Assembly: GCF_003428645.1 (NCBI RefSeq)
Contig: NZ_QVQH01000004.1
Span: 186,001-250,000 of the forward strand
DNA from: Geodermatophilus marinus
GTDB taxonomy: Bacteria; Actinomycetota; Actinomycetes; Mycobacteriales; Geodermatophilaceae
DNA length: 64,000 nucleotides
Direction: 5' to 3'
Positions 54,339 to 63,718 of the stretch are shown piece after piece (position 1 is the first letter of the stretch; every line of letters begins with the position of its first letter). Under the pieces are notes generated by a model. That model ran no database searches. It had not been told where the DNA came from and was given only the letters and a program-made list of their open reading frames with translations. The translations under genes were made by a program, and so were the position numbers.

Positions 54339-57161
54339 TCAGCCGAGCACCCCCGGCAGTTCCGCCCGGGAGGTGATCCCGAGCTTGCGGTAGCACGCGG
54401 ACAGGTGGACCTCCACGGTCTTGACCGTGACGAAGAGCGCCTGGGCGATGTCCCGGTTGGCCAGCCCCTCGGCGGCCAGCCGGGCCACCCGCCGCTCGCT
54501 GACCGACAGCGCCTCCGGCCCCGTGCACCGGACCGTGCGGGGCCGCGCGCCGGTCGCGGCGAGCTCCTCACCGGCCTGCGCCACCAGGGCACCGGCCCCG
54601 CAGCGGGCGGCCAGGTCCTGCCCCTGCCGCAGCGGTCCGCGGGCGTCGGCCCGCCGGTTGGACCGCCGCAGCGCGGCACCCAGCTCGACCAGCGCGCGGG
54701 CGTGCTCCAGCCGCGCCGGCGTGGCGGCGAGCACCTGGGCGGCCTCGGCGAGGCCGGCCGGGTCCCCGGCGAGCTGGGCGGTGGTGCGCAGCGCGATGCC
54801 GAGGGCGACGTCCGCGCCGTGGCGCCGGGCGGTCCGCAGCGCCTCGCCGGCCAGCTCCCCGGCCTGGTCGTGCCGCCCGAGGGCGTGGGCGGCCAGCGCC
54901 GCGTCGGTCTGCCAGGGCAGCAGCCCGGGGTGCCGCCAGCCGCGCGTGGCCAGCCGGGCCCCGGCCGCCAGCAGCGCCTCGAGCGCCTCGGCCGGCCGCC
55001 CCTGGGCCAGCCGCAGCCGGCCGAGGGCGGCCAGCAGGTTGACGTGCGCCGACGGTCCCGGGCGGCCGAGCCGGTCGAGCTCCTGCTGCGCGGCGGCCGT
55101 CCGGCCGCACTCGACGAGGACCGGTAGCAGGCTGCCCAGCAGCAGCGGCTCGGGGGCGCCGACGCCGGCCTCCCGGGCCAGGTCCTGGGAGAGCCGGACG
55201 TCGGACTCGGCGTCCAGCAGCGCGCCGAGCCGGCGGCCCATCTCCGCTCGCGAACCCAGGGCCGCGCCGAGCTCCACCAGGGCGCCGCGGGCTCGGGCCT
55301 CGGTCACCGCGGCGTCGGCCGCGCGGAACGCCGCGTCGATCTCGCCCGCGGCGGCCAGCACGGGCGCGGCGAGGTACAGCACGCCGGTCACGAACGAGCC
55401 GTCCGCCGTCCGCCCGATGCCGAGCAGCGCGGCCCGCGCCCGCGCCACCGCCTCCGCCGCCCGGCCCGGCTCCTGCACCAGCTCGGCGGCGGACGACGCC
55501 AGCAGGATGCACCCGGCCACCGAGTCGGGACCGGCCTCCGGCAGCAGCCGGGCCAGGCGGCCGAGCGCATCGGCCCGCGTCTCCGGCCGGGACCTCGCCA
55601 GGCCCACGTACTCGGCTTCCAGCAGCAGCCGCACCTCCGGGTCGACGTCGGGGGCGGCATCCGTCTCGGCCACCGCCCGCTGCAGCACCGCGAGCGCGCG
55701 GGGCAGCTCCCAGGCGGTCTCCAGCCCCCGGGCCAGGCGCAGCGCGACCCGGGCCCGGTCGGTGGCGCCGGTGGTGACCCGGAGGGCCGCCTGCAGCCGG
55801 TCGAGCCCGGCCGCCGGTCCGAGGTGGGTCTCCGCCGCGCCGAGCTCGAAGAGCACCGCGGGGCGGACGTCGGGCGACGGCGGCTCGGCCAGCGCGCGGG
55901 TCAGGTGGCTGACGGCCGACCGCGGCGCGCCCTGCGCCAGCGCGTCCCGGGCGGCGTCCCGCAGCCGCTCGACGACCCAGTCGTCGCGCAACGGGGGGAT
56001 GGCCAGCAGGTGCGCCGCGACCGCCTGGGCCGGGGCGCCGTCCGCGGCCAGCTCGGCGGCCGCGGTCCGGTGGGCCGCGTGCCGCTCGGCGGCCGGCATC
56101 CGCTCGGCCACGACCTGCCCGAGCAGGGGGTGGGGGAAGGCCGGGGGCGGGCCGGGCACGACCAGCTCCGCGGCGGCCAGCCGGTCGATCGCCTCGGTCA
56201 CCACCGCCGGCGCCAGGCCGGCCACGGCGGCGAGGTGCCGCAGCTCCGCCCCCGGCCCCAGCACGGACAGGGCCCGGGCCACCGCCCCCGCCGGGCGCGG
56301 CAGGTGCCGAAGTCGCGGCAGCACGAAGGCGGCGACGATGGCCGGCGCCCGGTCGTGGACCGCGCCGGTCGACGCCTCGTCCGGGGCCACGCCGGCCTGG
56401 CGCAGCGACCGCGCGAGCGTGCCCAGGAGCAGGGGGTTGCCCGCGCACACCTCGTGGCAGGCCGCGGCGAAGGCCGGGGCGACCGGGCCGCCGAACACGC
56501 GGGCGACGACCGTCGCGGTGGCGGCGGCCGACAGCGGGGCCGGGCGGACGAGCGTGGCCGCCACGTCCGCGGCCAGCGCGTCGAGCAGCTCCCCGGCCTC
56601 CCCGCCCGGCTCGCCGGGCCGGCGGGTGACCAGCAGCAGGACGGGGAGGTCCGCGATCCGGTGGGCGACGTGGTGCAGCGCCCGCAACGACGGCACGTCG
56701 GCCCAGTGCCCGTCGTCGACGGCCACGAGCAGCGCCCTCCGCTCGGCCAGGCCGGCCAGCAGCCAGTAGATGCCGTGCAGGGCGGCGAAGGTGGGCGAGG
56801 GTGCGGTCTCGACCGGCTCGAGCACCCGGCCGGCCAGCGCTGCGGCCCCGTCGAGGAGCACCGCCCGCTCCTCCGGCCCCGCGGCGCGCAGCACGGGCTC
56901 GAGCAGGTCGCGGACGACGCCGAAGCCGTACTCCCGCTCGAGCGGGCTGGCCCGGGCGAGGAGCACCCGGAACCCCAGCTCCTCCGCGCGGACCCGGGTG
57001 GCGTCGAGCAGGCTGGTCTTGCCGATCCCGGCCGGCCCCTCGATCACCAGCGCTCCGCCGCGGCCGGCCGCCGCGGCGGCCAGGACCGCCGTCACCGCGC
57101 CGAGCTCGGCGCTCCGCTCCAGGAGCGGCTCGGCGGCGGCTGTGGCGGCCGTACGGGTCAT
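54339..57161 (-). CDS. Large LuxR-type (LAL/MalT-like) ATPase regulator
   Basis: 940 residues. An N-terminal AAA-type NTPase has Walker A GPAGIGKT (42-49) and a Walker B stretch LLVAVDDGHWAD. A long Ala/Leu/Arg-rich helical repeat region (about 370-870, TPR-like) follows, and a C-terminal LuxR helix-turn-helix (LSVSERRVARLAAEGLANRD then TVKTVEVHLSACYRKLGI). LAL proteins are ATP-dependent activators of operons. ATG at 57161. It is divergent from an acyl-CoA ligase gene (91-bp gap), so that gene is a likely target. Confidence 0.92.
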   Translation of the reverse strand: MTRTAATAAAEPLLERSAELGAVTAVLAAAAAGRGGALVIEGPAGIGKTSLLDATRVRAEELGFRVLLARASPLEREYGFGVVRDLLEPVLRAAGPEERAVLLDGAAALAGRVLEPVETAPSPTFAALHGIYWLLAGLAERRALLVAVDDGHWADVPSLRALHHVAHRIADLPVLLLVTRRPGEPGGEAGELLDALAADVAATLVRPAPLSAAATATVVARVFGGPVAPAFAAACHEVCAGNPLLLGTLARSLRQAGVAPDEASTGAVHDRAPAIVAAFVLPRLRHLPRPAGAVARALSVLGPGAELRHLAAVAGLAPAVVTEAIDRLAAAELVVPGPPPAFPHPLLGQVVAERMPAAERHAAHRTAAAELAADGAPAQAVAAHLLAIPPLRDDWVVERLRDAARDALAQGAPRSAVSHLTRALAEPPSPDVRPAVLFELGAAETHLGPAAGLDRLQAALRVTTGATDRARVALRLARGLETAWELPRALAVLQRAVAETDAAPDVDPEVRLLLEAEYVGLARSRPETRADALGRLARLLPEAGPDSVAGCILLASSAAELVQEPGRAAEAVARARAALLGIGRTADGSFVTGVLYLAAPVLAAAGEIDAAFRAADAAVTEARARGALVELGAALGSRAEMGRRLGALLDAESDVRLSQDLAREAGVGAPEPLLLGSLLPVLVECGRTAAAQQELDRLGRPGPSAHVNLLAALGRLRLAQGRPAEALEALLAAGARLATRGWRHPGLLPWQTDAALAAHALGRHDQAGELAGEALRTARRHGADVALGIALRTTAQLAGDPAGLAEAAQVLAATPARLEHARALVELGAALRRSNRRADARGPLRQGQDLAARCGAGALVAQAGEELAATGARPRTVRCTGPEALSVSERRVARLAAEGLANRDIAQALFVTVKTVEVHLSACYRKLGITSRAELPGVLG

Positions 57162-57252
57162 CGACCCAGAACGCTAGGGGCGATCCCCGACGTGGGACAG
57201 GGGCGTCGTCGCGTGGACTGGCGGCATCGTCCCGCCCCGTCCGGAGGCCGTC

Positions 57253-58809
57253 ATGCCCCTGCACTCCCCGCTGACCCCCGTCGACGTCCCGGACGTCGAC
57301 CTGCCGACGTTCCTGCTCGAGGGGGCTTCCGCCCGCGGCACCCGGCCCGCCTACGTGGACGGGCCCACCGGGCGCACCCTCTCCTTCGCCGCGCTCGGTG
57401 CGGCGGCCCACCGGTTCGCCGCCGGCCTGGCCGCGCGCGGCTTCGGCCGCGGGGACGTGCTGGCGGTCCTCGCCCCCAACCTGCCGGAGTGGCCGGTGGC
57501 GATGCTGGGCGCCCAGCTGGCCGGCGGCGCGATCACCCCGGTGAACCCGCTGTGGACCCCGGAGGAGATCGCCGCCCAGCTGCGCGGGTCCCGCGCCCGG
57601 GCCGTGGTCACGGTCGGCCCGTTCGTCGCCGCGGCCCGCGCGGCGGCACCGGGGCTCGAGGTGGTCGTCGTGGGGGAGGCCCCGGCGGGGACGACGCCCT
57701 TCGCCGCGCTGGTGTCGACGACCGCCCCGCCCCCGGACGTGCGGATCGACCCGGCCACCGACGTGGCCGTGCTGCCCTTCTCCTCCGGCACCACGGGGCT
57801 GCCCAAGGGGGTACGGCTGACCCACCGCAACCTGGTGGCGAACGTGGTGCAGACCCGCGCGGTCCTCACCCCGGCCCCGGACGACGTGATGATCGGCCTG
57901 CTGCCGTTCTTCCACGCGGCCGGGTTCTGCTCGTCGATCTGCCTGACCCTGCGGGCCGGGGCGACGGTCGTGACGCTGCCGCGGTTCGACCTGGAGGCCT
58001 GCCTGCGGCTGGTCGAGGCCCACCGGGCGACGCTGCTGCCGGCCGCGCCGCCGGTGGTGCTCGGGCTGGCCCGCTCCCCCGCCGTCGACCGGTACGACGT
58101 CTCCTCGCTGGAGCTGGTGATCTGCGGGTCGGCGCCGCTGCCCGGGGCCCTGGAGAGCGAGTGCGCCCGCCGGCTGGGCTGCACGGTCGGGCAGGTGTAC
58201 GGCCTGACCGAGACCAGCCCGGTCCTGTCGATCTCCCGCCGGGACGGCGCCGGGCACACCCCCGGCGCGGTCGGCACGCTCGTCCCCTCGACCGAGGTGC
58301 GCCTGGTCGACCCGCTCACCGGCGCGGAGGTGCCGGCCGGGACGACCGGCGAGCTGCACGTGCGGGGCCCGCAGGTGATGGCCGGCTACCTGGACGACCC
58401 GCCGGCGACCGCCGCCGCGATCGACGCCGAGGGCTGGTTCCGCACCGGGGACCTGGGCACGGTGACGGCGGACGGCGAGGTCGTCGTGGTCGACCGGGTC
58501 AAGGAGCTGATCAAGGTCAGCGGGTTCCAGGTCGCCCCGGCCGAGCTGGAGGCGCTGCTGGTCACCCACCCCGCCGTCGCCGACGCCGCGGTGGTCGGCC
58601 GTCCCGACGAGCGGACCGGGGAGCGGCCGGTGGCCTACGTGGTCGCGCGCGGCCCGCTGGACCCGGCCGAGGTGATCGGCTGGGCGGCCGAGCGGACGGC
58701 GGGGTACAAGCGGCTGGCCGAGGTGGTGGTGGTCGAGGCGGTGCCGCGCTCACCGGCCGGCAAGGTCCTGCGCCGGGTGCTGCGCGACCGCGCGGCGGCG
58801 CCGGTGTGA
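57253..58809 (+). CDS. Acyl-CoA ligase (4-coumarate-CoA ligase-like, ANL family)
   Basis: 518 residues. ANL adenylation P-loop LPFSSGTTGLPKGVRLTHRN, aromatic pocket region LPFFHAAGFC, GQVYGLTETSPV, adenylate motif WFRTGDLGTV and the catalytic C-terminal Lys in SPAGKVLRR. The sequence resembles plant 4-coumarate ligases and actinobacterial fatty-acid/aryl CoA ligases; the substrate cannot be given. ATG at 57253. Divergent from the LAL regulator. Confidence 0.9.
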   Translation: MPLHSPLTPVDVPDVDLPTFLLEGASARGTRPAYVDGPTGRTLSFAALGAAAHRFAAGLAARGFGRGDVLAVLAPNLPEWPVAMLGAQLAGGAITPVNPLWTPEEIAAQLRGSRARAVVTVGPFVAAARAAAPGLEVVVVGEAPAGTTPFAALVSTTAPPPDVRIDPATDVAVLPFSSGTTGLPKGVRLTHRNLVANVVQTRAVLTPAPDDVMIGLLPFFHAAGFCSSICLTLRAGATVVTLPRFDLEACLRLVEAHRATLLPAAPPVVLGLARSPAVDRYDVSSLELVICGSAPLPGALESECARRLGCTVGQVYGLTETSPVLSISRRDGAGHTPGAVGTLVPSTEVRLVDPLTGAEVPAGTTGELHVRGPQVMAGYLDDPPATAAAIDAEGWFRTGDLGTVTADGEVVVVDRVKELIKVSGFQVAPAELEALLVTHPAVADAAVVGRPDERTGERPVAYVVARGPLDPAEVIGWAAERTAGYKRLAEVVVVEAVPRSPAGKVLRRVLRDRAAAPV

Positions 58810-58827
58810 CCCCGGTGCCGCCGGGGG

Positions 58828-59187
58828 TCAGCGCCGGGCGGGGGCGCCGGGCGGGGTGCGCGGGTGCGGCACCGCCGGCCCGGCGGGGGCGCCGGGCACC
58901 AGCCCCTCGCGGACGGCGTACGTGGCCGCCCGGGTGCGCGAGGCCAGCCCGAGCTCGGCCGGGATGTCGCTCACGTGGGTGCGCGCCGTCCGCTCGCTGA
59001 CCCTGCAGCGGCTGCACAGCCGGCCCTGGATCTCCGGCAGGTGCGCCCGCCGGTCGCCGTCGCCGTCCAGGAAGAGCTCGGTGGCCGAGCGGGCGGCGTC
59101 GAGGACGGCGTCGCGCCGCCGCAGCTCCTGGGCCGGGCCCTCGGTCACCGGCGGCACCCGCTCACCCGTAGCGACGGCCGCGTGCAT
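58828..59187 (-). CDS. HTH-only LuxR-type regulator (possible fragment)
   Basis: 119 residues. The N-terminal 45 have no receiver fold. A LuxR/NarL helix-turn-helix is recognisable (VSERTARTHVSDIPAELGLASRTRAATYAV) followed by a Pro/Ala/Gly/Arg tail. The first helix, usually LTxRExEVL, is replaced by GRLCSRCR, and Pro is present in a helix (DIPAEL, usually NILxKL). So it is either a divergent stand-alone regulator or a decaying copy. ATG at 59187. The stop is 18 bp from the convergent ligase gene. Confidence 0.5.
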   Translation of the reverse strand: MHAAVATGERVPPVTEGPAQELRRRDAVLDAARSATELFLDGDGDRRAHLPEIQGRLCSRCRVSERTARTHVSDIPAELGLASRTRAATYAVREGLVPGAPAGPAVPHPRTPPGAPARR

Positions 59188-59326
59188 CGAGACGACATCG
59201 ACCGCAACTCGTGGTGTCGGGCAGCCCGGCGCGCAGCTGCTGCGCCGCAGCCCCGGATGGGTGCACGATGCCGCCGGGACCCGCTCCGGGAGGCGCCGCG
59301 GGCCCGGCCGGCGGCGGGAGGGCCGG

Positions 59327-59713
59327 GTGAACCTCGAGAAGGTGGTGTTCGGCTTCTTCGTCGTGCTCGCCGCCACCCTCAACTTCGGCTTCTTCCTCGG
59401 CGACATCGACGACCCGACGGTGCACAACCGCTACGAGCTGTTCGCCGCGGTCGTCGTCAACCTCATCGCCACCGTGCTCAAGTTCGGCGACCGCACGCAG
59501 ATCGGCGCGGTGCACCTGGCCACGAGCCTGGTCGCCGACCTCCAGCTCATCGCCGCCGCCCTGGTGCTCGGCTACGCCACCTACGTCTCCACCGCGGGCC
59601 TGACCCCCGCCACGACGGCGAGCGTGGTGTCGCTGTCCGGAGGCGCGCTGCTGGCCAACCTCGTCTCGGTCGTGCTGCTGGTCGTGGAGACGGTGTCGTT
59701 CCACCGCGGGTGA
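59327..59713 (+). CDS. Small membrane protein next to potassium channel (DUF6394-like)
   Basis: 128 residues with four predicted helices: VVFGFFVVLAATLNFGFFLG, a central HNRYELFAAVVVNLIATVLKFGDRTQIGAVHLATSLVADLQLIAAALVL and a last hydrophobic helix. The His/Glu/Lys-containing middle is unusual for a membrane segment. It precedes the channel gene by 13 bp and appears cotranscribed. From memory this resembles the DUF6394 family, which often neighbours TrkA-type channels; a channel accessory role is inferred. GTG start at 59327 with GGGAGG upstream. Confidence 0.72.
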   Translation: MNLEKVVFGFFVVLAATLNFGFFLGDIDDPTVHNRYELFAAVVVNLIATVLKFGDRTQIGAVHLATSLVADLQLIAAALVLGYATYVSTAGLTPATTASVVSLSGGALLANLVSVVLLVVETVSFHRG

Positions 59714-59726
59714 TCGGAGGGGTGTC

Positions 59727-61565
59727 GTGGGCAATCCCCTGCTGCTGTTCTGGTGGCGCCTCGTGCGGCAGGAGGACGACCGCCCGCCGGCCCGCACCTC
59801 CCGGCTGCTGGCGTCCGCCGCGTCGGGCACCGAGGCGTCGGCCCCGGTGTTCCTCGTGCTCCGGCGGATGCGCGCACCCCTCATCGTGCTGATCGTGATC
59901 TTCGCCGTGAGCGTGCTCGGCCTGACCCTGGTCCCCGGCGAGGACGCGGCCGGCCGCCCGTACCGGATGGGGTTCTTCGACGCGTTCTACGTGATGAGCT
60001 ACACCGCGACGACGATCGGCTTCGGGGAGCTCCCGCACCCCTTCACCCCCAGCCAGCGGATGTGGGTGACGGTCTCGATCTTCCTGAGCGTGATCGGCTG
60101 GGCGTACGCCATCGGGTCGCTGCTGGCCCTGCTGCAGGACCGCGCGTTCCGCGCGGCGCTGGCCCTCCAGCACGTCACCCGCAAGGTCGGCCGGCTGGGC
60201 GAGCCGTTCCTCCTGCTGGCGGGTTACGGGCGTGCCGGGGAGCTGCTCGCGCACGCGCTCGACCGGCTCGGCCGCCGCTTCGTGGTGCTCGACCGCGCAC
60301 CGGAGCGGATCGACGACCTGGAGCTGGACTCCTTCCACGCCGACGTCCCGGCCCTGGCCGGTGACGCCCGGGATCCGGGCCACCTCGCCGTCGCGGGCCT
60401 GGGCTCCCCTTCGTGCGAGGCGGTCGTGGCGCTCGCCGACGACGACGAGGCCAACCTCACCGTCGTCATGGCCGCGGCCCTGCTCCGCCCGGACCTGCCG
60501 GTGATCGCCCGCGCCACGTCCCCGGCGATGGCCGAGCGGATGCGGGCCTTCGGCGACCCCACCGTGATCAACCCGTTCGACCGGTACGGCGACCACCTGT
60601 GCCTGGCGCTGCGCGCCCCGGCCACCTACCAGCTGCTCACCTGGTTCGAGGGCGGGCCGGGCGCGGGGCTGCCCGCCCGCGGCCGCCCGCCGGGCGGCGG
60701 CCGCTGGGTGGTCTGCGGGTACGGCCGGCTGGGCCGGTCGCTGGCCGCGGACCTGCGCACGCAGGGCCTGGCGGTCACCGTCGTCGACCCGGCCCCGGGC
60801 GCGGCCGACGAGGACCTCGTGGTGGGCGACGGCGTCGACCCGGACGTGCTGGCCCGCGCGGGCCTGGCGACCGCGGTGGGCTTCGTCGCGGGCACGGACA
60901 ACGACGCCACCAACCTGTCCCTGGTGGCCGCAGCCCGCCGGGGCAACCCGGGGCTGTTCGTCGGCGCCCGGCAGAACCGGTCGCCCAGCGCCCCGCTGTT
61001 CGCCGCGATGGGGGTCGACGCCCTGCTCGTGCCGACCGAGGTGGTCGCCCGTGAGGTGTACGCGCAGCTGGCCACCCCGCTGCTGTGGCGCTTCCTCCGG
61101 GAGATGCCGCGGGAGGGGGACGCCTGGGCGGCGCAGCTGATCGAGCGCCTCACCGATGTGTGCGGCCGGCACCTGCAGGCCCTGTGGACGGTGCCGCTGA
61201 CCGCGCAGGCGGCTCCGGCGCTGACCGGGTGGCTCGCCGCCGGCGGCGCCCGCCTCGGGGACCTGCTGCGCAACCCCGAGGACCGCGACCGGCCGCTGCA
61301 CGCGCTGGTGCTGCTGGTCCTCCGCGACGGGTCCGCCACCCTGGCGCCCGGCCCGGGATTCGTGCTCGCCCCGGGGGACGAGCTGCTGCTGGCCGGGTGG
61401 GCCGCCGCCCGCCGCGCGCTCGCGACCACGCTCGCGGTGGACGCCGTCCGGGAGTACGTGGTCACCGGGCACCGGGTGCCGGCCGGCTGGGTGTGGCGCC
61501 GGCTGAGCCGCGACGCCCGGCCGGACCCGCGGACCTCCCCGGACCGGTCCGGCGTCCCCCGCTGA
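59727..61565 (+). CDS. Potassium channel with two RCK/TrkA-N domains
   Basis: 612 residues. Two transmembrane helices (about 51-72 and 113-133) flank a pore with selectivity filter TIGFGE near residue 98. Two RCK domains follow, with Rossmann motifs GYGRAGELLAHALDRLG and WVVCGYGRLGRSLAADLR, plus TrkA-C-like segments. The filter has F in place of Y (GYG to GFG), which occurs in some bacterial channels. GTG start at 59727. Predicted K+ channel regulated by nucleotide or ligand binding to the RCK ring. Confidence 0.9.
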   Translation: MGNPLLLFWWRLVRQEDDRPPARTSRLLASAASGTEASAPVFLVLRRMRAPLIVLIVIFAVSVLGLTLVPGEDAAGRPYRMGFFDAFYVMSYTATTIGFGELPHPFTPSQRMWVTVSIFLSVIGWAYAIGSLLALLQDRAFRAALALQHVTRKVGRLGEPFLLLAGYGRAGELLAHALDRLGRRFVVLDRAPERIDDLELDSFHADVPALAGDARDPGHLAVAGLGSPSCEAVVALADDDEANLTVVMAAALLRPDLPVIARATSPAMAERMRAFGDPTVINPFDRYGDHLCLALRAPATYQLLTWFEGGPGAGLPARGRPPGGGRWVVCGYGRLGRSLAADLRTQGLAVTVVDPAPGAADEDLVVGDGVDPDVLARAGLATAVGFVAGTDNDATNLSLVAAARRGNPGLFVGARQNRSPSAPLFAAMGVDALLVPTEVVAREVYAQLATPLLWRFLREMPREGDAWAAQLIERLTDVCGRHLQALWTVPLTAQAAPALTGWLAAGGARLGDLLRNPEDRDRPLHALVLLVLRDGSATLAPGPGFVLAPGDELLLAGWAAARRALATTLAVDAVREYVVTGHRVPAGWVWRRLSRDARPDPRTSPDRSGVPR

Positions 61566-61624
61566 ACCCCGGTGGCCAGCGGTGCGCCGGCGCCGGGACC
61601 TGAACCCGTCCGGCGAGTGCGTCG

Positions 61625-62605
61625 TCAGCCGGCGAGCAGGTCGTCCAGCACATCCGGGCTCGAGATGAACCCGTACTCGGCGGTCAGCTCGGCGAGGCGC
61701 CGGAGCTGGTCCTCGTCGATGGTGGGATCCCAGCCGGGCAGGGTGACCTCCTCACCGATGCCGTCCGGGAGGTCGAGGTACTCGTCGAGGGCCGCACGGG
61801 CCTCGTCGGGGTTGTCCGTGGCGTAGCGCAGGGACTCCTCGAGCGCCTCGGTGAAGCGCTGGGTCACCTCGGGCTGCTCCTGGGCCTGGGTCTCGGTCGT
61901 GAACCACCCCGCGAAGGGAGCACCGGCGTTCATCGCGGCGTAGCTGACGGGCAGCGGGCGGGCGCCGTCCCGTGCCGCCAGCGTGGTGAACGGCTCGGCC
62001 ATCACCGCCGCGTCCACCTGCCCGCCGGTCAGGGCCGACGGCATGTCGGGGATCGCGATCTCCACGAACTGGACCTGGTCGGCGTCAACGCCCTGGGCGT
62101 CCAGCGAGGCGCGCACGGCGACCTCGGTGATGCCGGCCAGGGTGTTGATGGCGACCCGCCGGCCCACCAGGTCCTCGACCGTCCCGATGGACGCATCGGT
62201 GGCCATCATCTGGCCGGACCCGTCGTCGAGCACGTCCTCCGACGCGCGCGCCCCGATGGCGACCAGGTCGAGCGGCAGGCCCCGGTCGCGGGCGATGAGC
62301 ATGCTCACGATGTTGGAGAAGCCGAACTGGTACTCACCGGCGACGACGGCCGGCACGATCGCAGCTCCCCCCTGGGCCTGCTGCGTGCTCACCTCGATCC
62401 CGCGGTCGGCGAAGAAGCCCTGCTCGATGCCCAGGTACAGCGGCGCGACGTCGATGATGGGGATGATCCCGACCGTGACCTCGGTCAGCTCCTCCGGGGA
62501 GGCGGCGTCCGGCTGGGCGCCGTCACCGCAGGCGGTGGGCCCGAGAAGTGCCAGCACCGCCAGGGGGGTCAGGACCACGGATCTCGCGCGACTGCGCCGG
62601 GGCAT
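61625..62605 (-). CDS. NMT1/SsuA-type substrate-binding lipoprotein
   Basis: 326 residues. A signal peptide ends in GPTAC, a slightly non-standard lipobox with Pro at -3. The NMT1-like fold opens with VTVGIIPIIDVAPLYLGIEQGFFADRGIEVSTQ and shows GRRVAINTLAGI, a typical ABC aliphatic-sulfonate or thiamine-precursor receptor pattern. ATG at 62605 with GAGAGGAG 6 nt upstream. No permease or ATPase gene lies nearby, so it is an orphan binding protein; the creatininase-family gene is its upstream neighbour on the same strand. Confidence 0.85.
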   Translation of the reverse strand: MPRRSRARSVVLTPLAVLALLGPTACGDGAQPDAASPEELTEVTVGIIPIIDVAPLYLGIEQGFFADRGIEVSTQQAQGGAAIVPAVVAGEYQFGFSNIVSMLIARDRGLPLDLVAIGARASEDVLDDGSGQMMATDASIGTVEDLVGRRVAINTLAGITEVAVRASLDAQGVDADQVQFVEIAIPDMPSALTGGQVDAAVMAEPFTTLAARDGARPLPVSYAAMNAGAPFAGWFTTETQAQEQPEVTQRFTEALEESLRYATDNPDEARAALDEYLDLPDGIGEEVTLPGWDPTIDEDQLRRLAELTAEYGFISSPDVLDDLLAG

Positions 62606-62732
62606 GGTGCTCCTCTCCCCCACCACGTGCGGGCGGGCCGGAGTCACCGATTGTCACCAGACCGCGCGGGCGCGGTCGCGGCCGCCCGCGCTTTCCACCC
62701 GATCGTGCGGCCCCCGGGGGAACGCACCGTGG

Positions 62733-63596
62733 TCAGCGGACGGCGGCCAGTCGACGCACGACGGCCTCGGCGGCCAGCCTCGCCGCCTCGGCGAACAGGT
62801 GGTCGCCCTCGGCCGCAGATGCCGCGGCGGGGTCCCCGAGATAGCCCTGCGGCGTGGTCCGTCGGGCGTGGCCGGCTCCTCGACGCCACACGGCCAGGTC
62901 AGCGGCACCGAGCCCGGTGGGCCGCAGCGTGCGCCGGGTCTCCTCACGGACCAGGTCCGGGCAGCTCACCATCATCATGGCGCTCTCCCAGCGACCGGCG
63001 TGGACGTCGATCCCGGCTCCGGCCCGGGCGGGGCGTTCGCCCGCCGGATCGGTGACGGTGAGGTGCGGGTCGTCGGGGGACAGCCCCAACCGTGCGACCA
63101 GCGCGGGGTCGGCGACGAAGCTGACGTCGACGCCGGTCCGCTCAGCGGCGAGCCGGGCACCGGCGTGCACCGTCTCGTTGTGCAGCGCGTCCCCGTGGCC
63201 GGAGAAGCAGAAGACGGACCCGAAGCCGTCGCGTGCCATCCCGGCGACGAGGTCGGCCATCACCTCCCGGATGATCTCCGGGCGCACCGAGTACGACGCC
63301 GGGAACCCCGCCGAGACGACGTTGACCCCCCAGTAGAACGGTGGCACGACGAGCGCCTCGACACCGCGGCCGGCGAGGGCCGCACGCACCTCCTGGAGGT
63401 GCGCCGACGGGAGGTAGACGTCGGTGCCCGTCGGCAGGTGCGGGCCGTGCTGCTCGAGGACGCCGAACGCCCACAGCAGCACCGCCCCCCTCCGGGCGGC
63501 CCGTTCCACCTCGTACCAGGTCAGCTCCGCCGTGGTGCCCCCGAAGACGTCGACGGTGCCGGCACGAGCCCCTCGACCTGCGTGCTCGGCGGTCAT
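62733..63596 (-). CDS. Creatininase-family amidohydrolase
   Basis: 287 residues. Metal-binding motif GVLEQHGPHLPTGTDVY (Glu and His, Asp), then FCFSGHGDALHN and later IDVHAGRWESAMMM with conserved Glu. These blocks match creatininase-fold enzymes, some of which act in riboflavin, F420 or mycofactocin pathways; none of those is supported by neighbours. ATG at 63596 with GAGGAG 5 nt upstream. It precedes the orphan binding protein by 127 bp and may process its ligand. Confidence 0.85.
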   Translation of the reverse strand: MTAEHAGRGARAGTVDVFGGTTAELTWYEVERAARRGAVLLWAFGVLEQHGPHLPTGTDVYLPSAHLQEVRAALAGRGVEALVVPPFYWGVNVVSAGFPASYSVRPEIIREVMADLVAGMARDGFGSVFCFSGHGDALHNETVHAGARLAAERTGVDVSFVADPALVARLGLSPDDPHLTVTDPAGERPARAGAGIDVHAGRWESAMMMVSCPDLVREETRRTLRPTGLGAADLAVWRRGAGHARRTTPQGYLGDPAAASAAEGDHLFAEAARLAAEAVVRRLAAVR

Positions 63597-63718
63597 GGCG
63601 GCTCCTCGCTCGTCTCGGGTCGGCCGAGCGGGCACGCTAGCAAGCGCGTCGCAAGCCGTCGCCGCACCTGCCTGCGCGCGGTCCACGCGCCCCCGCTCGG
63701 GTCGGGCCGGCGTCGGGG

